Of a stretch of DNA of 64,000 bases, positions 44,228-53,676 are shown piece by piece. The stretch is from the NCBI GenBank assembly GCA_014529385.2, contig CM043950.1, positions 154,498,445 to 154,562,444 on the forward strand, given 5' to 3'. The notes below the pieces were generated by a model. That model saw only the letters and a program-made list of their open reading frames with translations, was not told the DNA's origin and did no database searches. A program made the translations under genes and the position numbers. The DNA comes from Adiantum capillus-veneris (Eukaryota > Streptophyta > Polypodiopsida > Polypodiales > Pteridaceae). Every line of letters starts with the position of its first letter. Position 1 is the first letter of the stretch.

Positions 44228-45065
44228 AATACTGGCTATCCTCAATGATTAGAGGCAATGAAATTCCACACATCCCTTGTCTCATCCAGCTCAGACAAGT
44301 AGGGAAGCAACTCCTCCAAGAGCATATTCTCAACCAATTTTTCACCATCAAATTGGGATGGAAAAATACAATTTTTTGCAGGGGAAATGCATCCTTTGTA
44401 AGGAGAGTCATCAATAAGCAATGTTCTTTGTGGGTCACATTCATACCCCATGGCAATTTTAGCTAGAGGCTTGAACATTGCCTCAACGGTTGGATTGTTA
44501 GGTATAAATAATTTATTGCTTTGACAAGTGTAGCAACCTTCTCAATTCCAAATTTCAAAGAAAGACAATGTACCTTTTGCTAAGCTCTCTAGTACTTTAA
44601 GAACTTGAAGCACATTGCTCCTAGTAGTCGTCGACCAAATTGCAACATTAAACCTCTGTAATATAGTCTTCAAGAATTGGGTGCAACTTGGCCTAAGTAT
44701 AATATATCTTTTTGGATCTAGTTGCACTGACTGGTGATGTGAGGACGGCTGAGGGGAATGTTTCAATAGCAGACCATTGAAGTACAAAATAATTGTGAGT
44801 ATGGATTTCTCAACATCTGCACTAGATGAAGTAGCAACAAATGGAACTGGCTCTTGAGCAGACATTTTAGTCTCTTTTGAAGTAGGTTGTATTGTTGGAG
44901 TAGGCATTTCTTTATTCTCACTGGTGCAAGCTTGCTCAAGGTGCACATCACTAGACTTTAGTATAGACGTATCATCCATCTTGGGCATGTCAAAAATAAT
45001 AGAATCAAGGGGTTCAACAATTGCGGACTCAACCATAGGGGCCTTATCTATGCCAATTTGTGAAT
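44228..45065 (-). pseudogene. FCP1/NIF-type phosphatase-like domain, copy 1
   Basis: Minus strand after a GTTTTTTAG acceptor-like site at 45066. A Ser/Thr/Pro-rich N-terminal part leads to SILTIILYFNGLLLKHSP, motif I in which the nucleophilic Asp is Tyr. KRYIILRPSCTQFLKTILQRF and NVAIWSTTTRSNV (motif II) follow, then a TGA at 44544-44542. Reading continues in the same frame to PLAKIAMGYECDPQRTLLID and DSPYK (motif III, intact Asp pair) and LEELLPYLSELDETRDVWNF. The fold is clear; the lost nucleophile, the stop and the downstream frameshift mark a pseudogene. Confidence 0.8.
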
Positions 45066-46274
45066 CTAAAAAACGCAAATAACATTGGTTTCTAAAATAT
45101 CACTAGAATTTAAATCACCAATTTTAAACATGTGGAAGTCAAACTTAGGAGTTTATTTGAGGTAAAATCAATACTATAATCCTTGCAACTATTAGTACAC
45201 AAGGCAACACTAGTCTAGACTACAATCTTTTGTGACAAACTTGTACACCCTACACTTTAATAAAGATTAGTACTTAAGTGAATAATGAAGGCCACATAAA
45301 GTTAACAACAACCATAATTTACTTGATCGAGATTTGATATGTTAAAAGTCATATTAACACATGTTATTAAGACTTCTATCCATATAAATACTTGAAAACA
45401 TCAAATAAAGTCATAGTCAACAAACTAGCACATGTAATTAAGACTTATATCCATATAAATACTTGAAAACATCAAATAAAATCATAGTCAACCCCGGGGG
45501 ATTCACTCTATATACTAAACAGGACACCACCTGCAAGCGGACAACTTTGATAAAACCCCTATATACGACTCATATTAGGGGCTGTGACCTCCCTTTCTAC
45601 ACTTATACGACAATCAATGAAGAAAACTATCATACCCCTATCTTACATACAAAATTCAGGTCTCACATGATCTAGCTGAGTAAAATTAGTCAAAGAGTGT
45701 GTAGCATAGTGAGTGGAAATGTACTAAGGAACCACTTCTGTTGATAACCAGATGTACCCTCAATGTGTCTTAGTTTGACTTTCAAACTATGTGACGGATC
45801 AACCTGCACTCTGGCTACTTGTCCAATCTTGACCCATCCAAAGCTGGTGTAAATCAACACTTGACCTACTCCAAATCAGCCCTTATCTACGACCGGCCTA
45901 ATGCAAACTTGTTTGAATTAGCTTCCATGGAAGGTCCACCACTTGTCCAAGCTATATGGGGTTGTTTGAAGGTCTAACACACTTCTTGAGATTGGGATCT
46001 ATGTATGGTTCACCTACCCATGCTAGCCTTGAAAGTATAAAATAAAGGGGATAGTACGAGGTCTAAAACTCATCGATTCAAAGCTCTTAAGTCTAGGTTA
46101 GTGGCTTTTTTGTAATCTAGGATTCATCACTCAAAAATTACAAGATTATTCTCTACATTTAAACCTTTAATTCTTGAAGATGAAAAAGATGGACTCAAAA
46201 AATATTACATAAAACAAAACCTAACATTAAGAGTATCAAATCAACAAGAATAGATGTTAACATATACAAGAAGT
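45066..46274. other. intergenic or intronic, no gene recognised
   Basis: A/T-rich. A 71-bp direct duplication lies at 45358-45491 (units share TTAAGACTTnTATCCATATA). A GGTCCACCACTTGTCCAAGCT unit lies at 45933-45953, with weaker relatives nearby. Confidence 0.5.
45358..45491. repeat. 71-bp tandem duplication
   Basis: Two adjacent units (from about 45358 and 45429), both containing CACATGTnATTAAGACTT and CTTGAAAACATCAAATAAA, with few differences. Confidence 0.88.
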
Positions 46275-47600
46275 TCAAAAAATATGTCCTTCCATTTCCA
46301 AGTAGGCCTCCATTGACAAAAGAGGTTGGTCTTCTTCTCCTTCTTCTTCTTGTGGAGTAATCTCTTCTCTGATGGGCACATTGTCAACTAATTGCAAAGT
46401 AGGTTGTTGATCTTGAAGGCCAACCCTCTTTTCTATATCAGCATGGGCCTTAGCAAATTTGAGAAGCCTAGTTGCTAAGGTTCCTTGATCTTGCACGCTC
46501 TCAACTAAGCACATGACGTCTTTTTTGTTGTAATATTTCTTGTGCAACCACAAAGCCATCACTAAAGAGATCTACAAGCTTGCAATATTCAAAACAGTAT
46601 GTATGAATGTACTTCTTGATGATAACTCTTTTTTTGGCTTATTACAAATTTGACATGCCTTCATTTTCTACTTGAAGCAAAGAACAATCAATTGGCATGG
46701 CATGTTGTTCTGATCTCCTTCTCAGGTCTTCAAATGCATTACCTTGTCACATGAAGGCAATAACCACAAGGAATTGAATTGCTCCTTTGCAAGGTGCTAA
46801 TGGAAAGTGATGCAAGGCACCACAAATGGTAGCTCACATTATCTCCCATTATCTGGAATATAGATTGTAATTTTGTGAGTTTAGAGAAATCTATAAATGC
46901 AAGAAACACAAATCCAGGATCAATTGCCTCCAGAAGTAGCCAGCATCCCATCCAAAGCATTGCTAAATATCTCTTCACTCCATTGCAAGTTGTCCCCATA
47001 GTGTTTTGTCAAGTCTACAATGCATAAGCCAATAGGAATTTGGTTGTTGAAGTGGCGCTTCAAGTAGAGATTTCCTTCCATCTATAGGTTCAACACATAG
47101 ATGGACCATGGCAAATCAAGAAACTCAATTTTCTCCTTGTGAAGGTGAATTGCCCATTGCATGTATTTTATAGCTTCATCCGGAAAATCCATTTTCTTTG
47201 TTCCACGCTTCAAGCTATTTTTGAGCCATTGCTCACATAGCATTAGAATGGTTTTTTAAAATTCATCATTGATTTTATACATGCTGACTATTTCCTCCCA
47301 ATATCTACACGGTGATGACTCATTCAAAGCATTGAAGCCTTCAAGAAGTGCGTCTTGAATGAGTTTGTCTTGTTTGAGTTGCTTGATTCGATCATACATA
47401 TCAATTACATCACCATCTTTTGCACTCTTTGAAAATAAAATTTTATCATCTTTAATTTATTCTTGAATGATCTTTACCTCTGATTTCTCAAGACCGCAAA
47501 GAAATCTGAATACCGTTGTTGGGGGTTTCTTCTTCTCCTCCTCAAGCCTTTGAATATTTTCTAGCCAACAATCATGAACTCAATCGGAATATGTAACCAT
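46275..47600 (-). pseudogene. unrecognised degenerate coding sequence, part 1
   Basis: Minus-strand readings keep protein-like character over long stretches with occasional stops. Examples are KMDFPDEAIKYMQWAIHLHK, LVDLTKHYGDNLQWSEEIFS read partly in another frame, KACQICNKPKKELSS, and a final ORF (46562-46275) with LLKFAKAHADIEKRVG and an acidic end PQEEEGEEDQPLLSMEAYLE. I know no family for it. It may be upstream exons of the FCP1-like pseudogene, or a separate dead gene. The low stop density on one strand is the main evidence. Confidence 0.4.
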
Positions 47601-47788
47601 GTATGCTTGTTTAGCAATCCAACTTGCTTATGCACTCATTCTTGCCAATCGAAGAAAAGTCTAGAAAGAATTATAAGACCAATGAGAAGATTGAATTCAA
47701 GTGTTCAATTAAAGACAATAAGAAAGAACAAGAAATACACTTACATCCCATCCAGCACAAGATATATGTCCCTCTGCAACTCCAGTTG

Positions 47789-48381
47789 CTACCCTTGATG
47801 GTCGTCCTGAATAGATCCATTGACTTTGCAAATGCCGCAATACTTGACTGTAATGTTTCTTGACATACAATGCTTTAGCCTCATATCATATATAGCAGTT
47901 TCAATCATTGGAGGAGCATTTACAACAATACGAGCCTTTTGAAATTTATACACGTCAATCAATCTTTGAAATATCTCATTGTTTTTTTGTTCATTGTTTC
48001 TAAAGCAAAACTTTTGCGGCATAGATTGAATGTTGGCCATCAAGAATCCAATAATGATAATTTTGTAGTTTTCCCTCTTGTACCTCTTCTGTTGCGAAAG
48101 GTGTACCCTACTTTTCTTTTTCATTTTGAACATGCATTAAATATGCACACGCTGCAGCTTAGTTGTACTCCAGGAAAATCCAAATAGCATGCTTTCAGCA
48201 TGTTTCCATCAATGGTACGTACATTATAGTGATCAGGAGCCAACCAACAATTTTGAATAGGGATATCAAACTCCTTATATTGGAAAGGTAAATAGCCTAT
48301 ATACTTATTCATTCCACCTGTATCTTTTTCTTGTCCTTTCATGGCCTCTACCTCTAGAGCTTTTCGATCCACGATTCTCAT
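47789..48381 (-). pseudogene. unrecognised degenerate coding sequence, part 2
   Basis: Two overlapping minus ORFs, 48381-48121 (GGMNKYIGYLPFQYKEFDIP, NCWLAPDHYNVRTIDG) and 48133-47789 (FRNNEQKNNEIFQRLIDVYK, NAPPMIETAIYDMRLKHCMS). Their composition looks like real protein. The first frame passes directly into sequence used by the second, so a frameshift or splice is likely. No domain is recognised. Confidence 0.4.
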
Positions 48382-48451
48382 CTTGGACGTTGAACCTTAT
48401 GTTAAGGATGCTAGAGATGCATTGTCTACATCCAAAATAGAACTATTCTCC

Positions 48452-48923
48452 TTAGGTTCTACTTTTTGCACTTTGACTTTCTTGTTTATAGGTGGTCGTG
48501 AATCTTTCACCTTCTTTCCCTATAGTGTGGCTATGATGGAGCTTTGAAGTTGATCTATTGTGACACCTTGAGTTGACCTTCAATCTTCCATCCTCGAGAA
48601 AACATTGTCTCATCTTTATTTTGAGACATGCGTGAAAATGCATATGCTGCTGGAGATAATTGGAATTCTTGATTCATTGGGACTACAATATCAATGCATT
48701 CCACCTGTGGATGACCATCAACTATAGAGATAGAAGCTTACACTACTTGGACAACATCTTCAACTAGACTGTCATTCTCTTTCTTTACAATAAATAGATG
48801 CACCTTATGAAATTGTGCACCCTTCACACCATGTATATCTAGATACCGATTCCTTTGATAATTGCAAGTATAGTCAATTGAGATAGTCACCCATGTCACA
48901 TTTCTTTTTGGTTCCATGTCTTC
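48452..48923 (-). pseudogene. unrecognised exon-like sequence with a good splice acceptor
   Basis: The minus strand has a textbook acceptor, TTTGTTTTTTTTTCAG, ending at 48924. The following frame encodes EDMEPKRNVTWVTISIDYTC, YLDIHGVKGAQFHKVHLFIV and KKENDSLVEDVVQVV to a stop at 48738, with a GTAAGC donor-like site at 48741. Further frame pieces (VECIDIVVPMNQEFQLSPAA, MSQNKDETMFSRGWKIEGQL) follow with stops. It suggests a former intron-containing host gene on this strand. Confidence 0.42.
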
Positions 48924-48949
48924 CTGAAAAAAAAACAAATTTAGTTGTT

Positions 48950-49315
48950 ACTAAATAATATAGTCCACCACTTGTCCAAGCTAGCTCTACTGAAACAAGA
49001 TATCTCTATTGTTTCAAGGTCAATGTGTGAATGGAGTGTAGCTACTATGTCTATTAGCATGAATGGTTTGCGGCAAAGGTCCACCACTTGTCCAACCTAG
49101 TATCCATTTTGTTATGGAGGCTTTAGCCCCAAGGCGGCTTGAAGGTACACCACCTATCCAAGCTAGCTCTATTGAAACAAGCTATCTCTATTGTTTCAAG
49201 GTCAACGTCTGAATTGAGTGTAGCTACTATGTCTATTAGCATGGATGGTTTGGGGAAGAGGTCCACCACTTGTCCAACCTACTATCCATTGTGTTATGGA
49301 GGTTTTAGTCCAAGG
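48950..49315. repeat. 180-bp satellite array, left part
   Basis: About two units of the array that continues at 58500. Each unit has GGTCCACCACTTGTCCAAC, CATTGTGTTATGGAGG, TTTAGCCCAAGG and GTTTCAAGGTCAATGTGTGAA. It ends TTTAGTCCAAGG, exactly where element G starts. Confidence 0.88.
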
Positions 49316-49680
49316 TGTGATCCGAGCCTATCACAAATTTTTGTTTATCATATTTTGTTGGTTTTCCTTGCTTCTAGAGGTTTACAATAAAAGAAAGAGT
49401 GAGAACAACCTCTTGGAAAAATTTTAAAAAAAATGATTTGATAGGAATTGTTTCTTGACTAGTTCACCAGAGGTGAAAGGTAGAGGGAGAACCTAGTGGT
49501 AAAGGGAAGGGAAAATATGTAAATGTGAAAAGAAAAGATATGATGTGGTTGTGGAGCCATGCACCCATGATTCAAGGGTCATGAGTGGCTCATATCATCA
49601 TGGCTTTGGAGCCATATGATGATTCAAACAAATGGGACCCAAGTGGAAGACTTGGTAAAGGAAGGAACCAGACACATGAT

Positions 49681-49825
49681 TTTGCTGAATTTTTAAAAAG
49701 TACTTCCACTCCGATCCAAGAAAAGTTGTCTTCATTAGAGTTGTAGCTGATGAGCTGAAGATTCTGGCCATATTTTTTTTATAATTTTTGCATCTACGGT
49801 CTAGGAGATATGGCCAAAATGGCGG
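49681..49825 (+). promoter_or_regulatory. U3 block shared with elements D, F and H
   Basis: Contains GCTGAATTTTTAAAAAG, CTCCGATCCAAGAAAAG, GTAGCTGATGAGCTGAAG, GGCCATATTTTTT and AGGAGATATGGCCAAAAT. F has GTAGCTAATGAGCTGAAG, CCCATATTTTT and GGAGATATGATCAAAAT in the same order and spacing. The copy in the 3' LTR is at 57391-57535. Confidence 0.65.
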
Positions 49826-50286
49826 AAGCCAGTTTTTTCAACTGTGGTGGAGACCACCCCCTCTACCTTTACACACACACACCCTTCCTTTTCCACATTG
49901 AGACCTTCTCTAAAAATCAGCCATTAGTCTTCTCACCCTCCTCTCCTTCCTCCTCTCTCTCAAGCTCAAAAACCCATCAAAATTCCTCTTCTAATCACCT
50001 CTCAAGTCATGCTTAATCTTGTTGTAATTCATAAGTTCTCATTCAACCCCTTTCTATTATTACTAGATATGTATTGATTTTATGTAGATTATTTACCTTT
50101 TAAAATAAGGAAGCTCTTGGACTCAAGCTATGGAGGAAGGAGTGAAGACAACACAAGTGATGATGGAGCTAATTGGTCAACAAATCACTTGGAAGGAGCT
50201 TCTTCATTGGATGAATGTTCCTAATCAAGCTTCATTTGTAAAAATTACACTTGGATCTTAACCTCACTCCTAATCACTCTCTTTCC

Positions 50287-50295
50287 TATATAAAG
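50287..50295 (+). promoter_or_regulatory. TATA box of element G LTR
   Basis: CCTATATAAAGAGG, identical in the 3' LTR at 57998-58006. Confidence 0.68.
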
Positions 50296-50609
50296 AGGCC
50301 TTCCCCTTTGTAATTTCAAGCCTCCCTCAGTCCCATTGAGTCTTTGTATCACTCACCATGAGCCCATAAGCTCATTCATTCACTCTATTCTTGCACATTC
50401 TAGAGTGCAAATTGTTTCATGCTAGTAACCTCTCCTCCTCTTACTTATGTTAATTAAGAGAAATCTTTTATATGTGTGTGAGAGTGCTTGATGTGATCTT
50501 GGCTAATCCTTGAGTGGTTGTTTGGTAATCTACATGACTATTTGTGTTGGGTGTGTTTGAAGTCATCCATTCCTTGTACACACACTAAGGTTAATGCTTC
50601 ATTCATAGT

Positions 50610-50611
<2 letters not shown>

Positions 50612-50670
<59 letters not shown>
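50612..50670. repeat. (CT)n microsatellite in element G LTR
   Basis: 59 bp perfect repeat; the twin in the 3' LTR is at 58323-58381. Confidence 0.97.
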
Positions 50671-50673
<3 letters not shown>

Positions 50674-50793
50674 TGTAGTGGTCCTAGCCCACGCTTCCAA
50701 GACTAGGTGGTGCCCTTATCTCATTTCCCTTGTGGCGCAATGGAATTTGTTTTGGTGTAGAGGCCGCCATTCCAAATTTCCTTCGTCATAAAT

Positions 50794-50811
50794 TGGTGCC
50801 CCCACTGAGGA
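50794..50811 (+). other. element G primer binding site
   Basis: TGGTGCCCCCACTGAGGA, 5 nt after the LTR end; identical to the element D site (202-219). Confidence 0.8.
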
Positions 50812-50838
50812 GTTCTCAAGCAGTGCTCTGTCAATCCT

Positions 50839-51342
50839 ATGAAGGAAGATCCATCAAATTCTCCGAGACTTCCACTATGGTCTCCCCAAGAAGCTCGAGA
50901 AAAGAAGCGTCTTTATCGACAAACGGAACGTATGCGGGTAAAGAGAGTTAACTACACACACCCTTCTTTGCTTCAAGGAAAATCTTGTAGTCATCAAGTC
51001 CCTAGGTCAAAAAATTGTGTTGAGTGCTTTGTGGCTAGTGTGAAGACAATTCCTTTGAAGCCTCGACTTCAGGTGGTGAAAGCACTCTCAAACTCGGGTA
51101 TTAACAAGTTTTTGGAGGGGGAGCTACACATCAATGGGGTGCGGTATTGGCAAGAGGCTACATATGGTGATGCACTCCAACTACTACTAGCAAGAAGGAT
51201 CAAGGTGGTTGAGAGGGTAGCCATCGAACCCTATGAACTCTACAAAGCTGAAGATGGTCACACCAAAGCTAGGCTAATCACTGGTGAGCAAATTCTTCGC
51301 ATCTCTCAAATGGTGGGATCCAAGAGAGCTCAACTTCAATGA
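50839..51342 (+). CDS. element G leader ORF 1, unknown function
   Basis: 167 codons from an ATG 28 nt after the PBS to TGA. Basic N-terminal half (KKRLYRQTERMRVKRVNYTH, KSCSHQVPRSKNC) and a more ordered C-terminal half (NKFLEGELHINGVRYWQEA, LQLLLARRIKVVERVAIEP, LITGEQILRISQMVGSK). No family is recognised. Extra ORFs before gag are known in some Tat/Ogre elements, but I cannot say this one is homologous. It is in the same reading frame as all following ORFs down to RT, with no other stop in the gaps. Confidence 0.6.
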   Translation: MKEDPSNSPRLPLWSPQEAREKKRLYRQTERMRVKRVNYTHPSLLQGKSCSHQVPRSKNCVECFVASVKTIPLKPRLQVVKALSNSGINKFLEGELHINGVRYWQEATYGDALQLLLARRIKVVERVAIEPYELYKAEDGHTKARLITGEQILRISQMVGSKRAQLQ

Positions 51343-51375
51343 AGTGCTTCATGGAAGTTTGTATTTAATGCACCA

Positions 51376-51585
51376 ATGAATAATCCCATTTTCTACAACT
51401 TTCAATCAGTTCAGAATATTAGGGTGAATGTGCGCATTGATAGAAAGATTTTTTTCCAACAAAGATTGGTCTTCTATTTTGGAGCTGAGAGGTTGAGAGA
51501 GATATTGTTGTCCCCTGACCCTATAATATTTCCTATTTTGGAGTATAATGTATCTTTTGATGTTGACATCTTCATCTTGCTTTAA
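51376..51585 (+). CDS. small leader ORF, type a (element G)
   Basis: 69 residues, MNNPIFYNFQSVQNIRVNV to DVDIFILL. About 49 residues match the F type a protein over its whole length, with the start, the stop and the REILLSPDPIIFPILEYN region conserved. It follows leader ORF 1 after 33 nt and precedes type b by 9 nt. Basic and aromatic residues in the middle (RKIFFQQR) and a hydrophobic end. Conservation between elements with different pol suggests selection on the protein. Function unknown. Confidence 0.75.
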   Translation: MNNPIFYNFQSVQNIRVNVRIDRKIFFQQRLVFYFGAERLREILLSPDPIIFPILEYNVSFDVDIFILL

Positions 51586-51594
51586 GCATACTCC

Positions 51595-51807
51595 ATGAAT
51601 CATAGGGATTTATATGGACCTTTCCAACCTCTTGCTAGACAAACTGTGCATATAATAGCTAGCACAAAGCTTAGGTTCCAAAACATCATAAGGAACTTAC
51701 TAGGCCCTCGTCGTCTAGCTGAGATTAATGCATCTATCAATCCATTTATTCTACCCTTAATAAGATATGATTTGGGCCTAGACGTTTTCATCTTTGTGCT
51801 ATATTGA
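51595..51807 (+). CDS. small leader ORF, type b (element G)
   Basis: 70 residues, MNHRDLYGPFQPLARQ to GLDVFIFVLY. It matches F type b (about 43 of 70) and element D type b (31 of the 49 visible residues). The most constant parts are STKL, RLAEINASINPFILPLIRYD and DVFIFVL. It resembles type a in layout (FQ, G..RL.EI, P.I.P, DV + hydrophobic end), so the two arose by duplication. It ends 21 nt before the gag ATG. Function unknown. Confidence 0.76.
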   Translation: MNHRDLYGPFQPLARQTVHIIASTKLRFQNIIRNLLGPRRLAEINASINPFILPLIRYDLGLDVFIFVLY

Positions 51808-51828
51808 GAGGAAGGGCAACCCACTTTT

Positions 51829-53676
51829 ATGATGGCTTTCCCAAATTTTTTTGGGCGTAGTGGGGAAAATGCTGGGGATTTTTTGGATAACTTGGAGATG
51901 GCTTTCCTTGTCTCTGGGAGAGATGACGAAGCATTGAAATTGAGAGCTTTTCCTTTGGTGCTCAAAGAAGAAGCTAGGGTATGGTTCCAGGCTCTAGATC
52001 CAACCCAAAGAATTGATTGGGAGGGATTGAAGGTGGCTTTCCTACGAAGATTTCAACGAGCCAATTCGACAGAAGAACTATGGCAACGGCTTCTGTCCCT
52101 TCATCAAGTTGACCCTCATGGTTATGCAACCTATGAGGAAGGTTTTTTGAAACTTTGGGGCCAATGGTCAGACTCACTAAACCCTGGTGAGCGAGCTCCC
52201 AATTGCCTCCAAAAGGATCGATTTATCTCAGGATTGTACCCCTTGCTAAGGGAGAAGGTAAAGAGCAAATTTCCAAATGCTTTTGAAGATGCCTTAAGAA
52301 TTTCTAGGGAAAAGAATAGAAAGATTCTCTATCAAGCCCAAGCTGGCCAGCTAGCTTTGGGAGGCAATATCACAACTATGGAAGCTTCTCACATACCTCC
52401 AAATGTGCCTAATGCACCACACCTCAATAGAGTTCAACAAGAAGATATGCTCCAACAAATAAACAATCTCACAAACCAGTTAGAGGGGTTGAGAGTAAAT
52501 CTTGTGCAGGGTGCAAGAAGGCCTATTGAGGGAAATGGTGGGAATCGGCCACCAATGCGACGTCAAGCAAGGGAAATGTTGTGTTACAATTGTGGGGAAA
52601 ATGGCCACGACATGTATAATTGCCCTCATCCCAGAAGATATGACTACCCTGTCAGAGGTCCTCGACAACAAGTAAGTCCTCCCCGTGCTAGAGCTCAAGC
52701 ACAAGAGCAACCGCAACCTCAAATTTTGCAGCCACCTCGTGCTCAAGCTCAAGCCCCTGCTACTCAACCAAATGTGAGCATCATAAGGATGGAGGAGGTC
52801 CTCAAGGGCAGAAGCAACCAGGAAGAAATAGCTAAAGGGAAGATGAAGATAGATGAAGTGGCTACAATGCCTATCAAACGTGTGCGTGTCCAAGATGAAG
52901 TAGGTAAAGAAACAAGCAAAGATGCAAGCAATGAACCAAGTACATCTTGGGCAACTAAAGATGAAGCCAAGAAGAGAAAGACCCGCACTAGGTCTCAAAT
53001 TGACATCTCTGATTTCCTTATGGGATCTCGGACACAACCTTATGATTTGACAGCTGATGTGAGTTCTCAAGGACCAAAGATTACTTGGCCACAACTACTT
53101 CATATCTCCCCAAAGCTTCGACGACAATGGTCAAAAATGGTGAGCACGAGGGCAAAGCGAAGTAAGCTAGTAAGTGTAATCAAAGCATATGGTCTCAAGG
53201 ATATAGTGCCTTTGGTGGAGGCTCAAATCAAGGGACAACGGATTCCAAAAACTTACATTGACAGTGGAGCAGAGGTTTGTGTCATGACAGAAAAGCTAAT
53301 GCATCAATTGGGTTTAGAGGTAATGGAATCATCAAACTTTAGGGCAAAAATGGCCAATAATGTCTCTATCACTTGTGTGGGAGTAGTGAAAGCTTTGAGA
53401 GTTTCTATTTTTGGAATCACTACAGAGGTTGATGCTTATGTGATGCCAGTAAAGGGAGAAGGATACCCCCTTATTTTAGGACGACCTTGGCTCATGGGTA
53501 TAGGAGCTAGGCAAGATTGGGCAACAGGAGACTTGGAGTTGAGGCCTCGAATGGGTGGCCATAGTCGGAAGGTGGTTTATAACCTAAAGAATGGGCGACA
53601 AGAGAACCTTGAACTAGAGACGTCAGCTGATGAGTGGAGCTCAAGTGGATGCTCCTCATCCATGGACGAGGAATAG
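51829..53676 (+). CDS. element G gag-protease
   Basis: 615 codons. Gag capsid domain at residues about 1-190 (FPNFFGRSGENAGDFLDNLE, EEARVWFQALDPTQRIDWEG, LWGQWSDSLNPGE), then a helical QQEDMLQQINNLTNQLEGLR. The knuckle CYNCGENGHDMYNC (52582-52623) is CX2CX4HX4C. A Gln/Pro/Ala-rich linker follows, then retropepsin with KTYIDSGAEVCVMTEKLMHQ (Asp 53260) and GEGYPLILGRPWLMGIG. A Ser/acidic tail ends at TAG 53674-53676. The same frame goes on after the TAG with another Ser/acidic run into RT, so the stop sits inside one linker. It is either a late mutation or a site of stop readthrough. Confidence 0.93.
   Translation: MMAFPNFFGRSGENAGDFLDNLEMAFLVSGRDDEALKLRAFPLVLKEEARVWFQALDPTQRIDWEGLKVAFLRRFQRANSTEELWQRLLSLHQVDPHGYATYEEGFLKLWGQWSDSLNPGERAPNCLQKDRFISGLYPLLREKVKSKFPNAFEDALRISREKNRKILYQAQAGQLALGGNITTMEASHIPPNVPNAPHLNRVQQEDMLQQINNLTNQLEGLRVNLVQGARRPIEGNGGNRPPMRRQAREMLCYNCGENGHDMYNCPHPRRYDYPVRGPRQQVSPPRARAQAQEQPQPQILQPPRAQAQAPATQPNVSIIRMEEVLKGRSNQEEIAKGKMKIDEVATMPIKRVRVQDEVGKETSKDASNEPSTSWATKDEAKKRKTRTRSQIDISDFLMGSRTQPYDLTADVSSQGPKITWPQLLHISPKLRRQWSKMVSTRAKRSKLVSVIKAYGLKDIVPLVEAQIKGQRIPKTYIDSGAEVCVMTEKLMHQLGLEVMESSNFRAKMANNVSITCVGVVKALRVSIFGITTEVDAYVMPVKGEGYPLILGRPWLMGIGARQDWATGDLELRPRMGGHSRKVVYNLKNGRQENLELETSADEWSSSGCSSSMDEE

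Larger units (their letters stand above)
49316..50788 (+). repeat. element G 5' LTR
   Basis: TGTGATCCGAGCC...CCTTCGTCA, 1473 bp. It contains the shared U3 block (49681-49825), a TATATAAAG box (50287-50295) and a CT tract (50612-50670) about 320 bp downstream of it. Confidence 0.95.

Noticed and set aside
49810-50016. 68-residue ORF MAKMAEASFFNCGGDHPL conserved in both G LTRs
   Set aside because: It lies upstream of the TATA box in U3, so it is not in the element RNA, and conservation between the two LTRs only reflects their recent common origin. No counterpart in F or D.
53260-53290. Pararetrovirus origin for elements D, F, G or H
   Set aside because: Protease, RT and RNase H motifs could suggest it, but paired LTRs, a PBS, a polypurine tract and an integrase with GPY module identify Ty3/Gypsy retrotransposons; no movement protein or envelope was seen.
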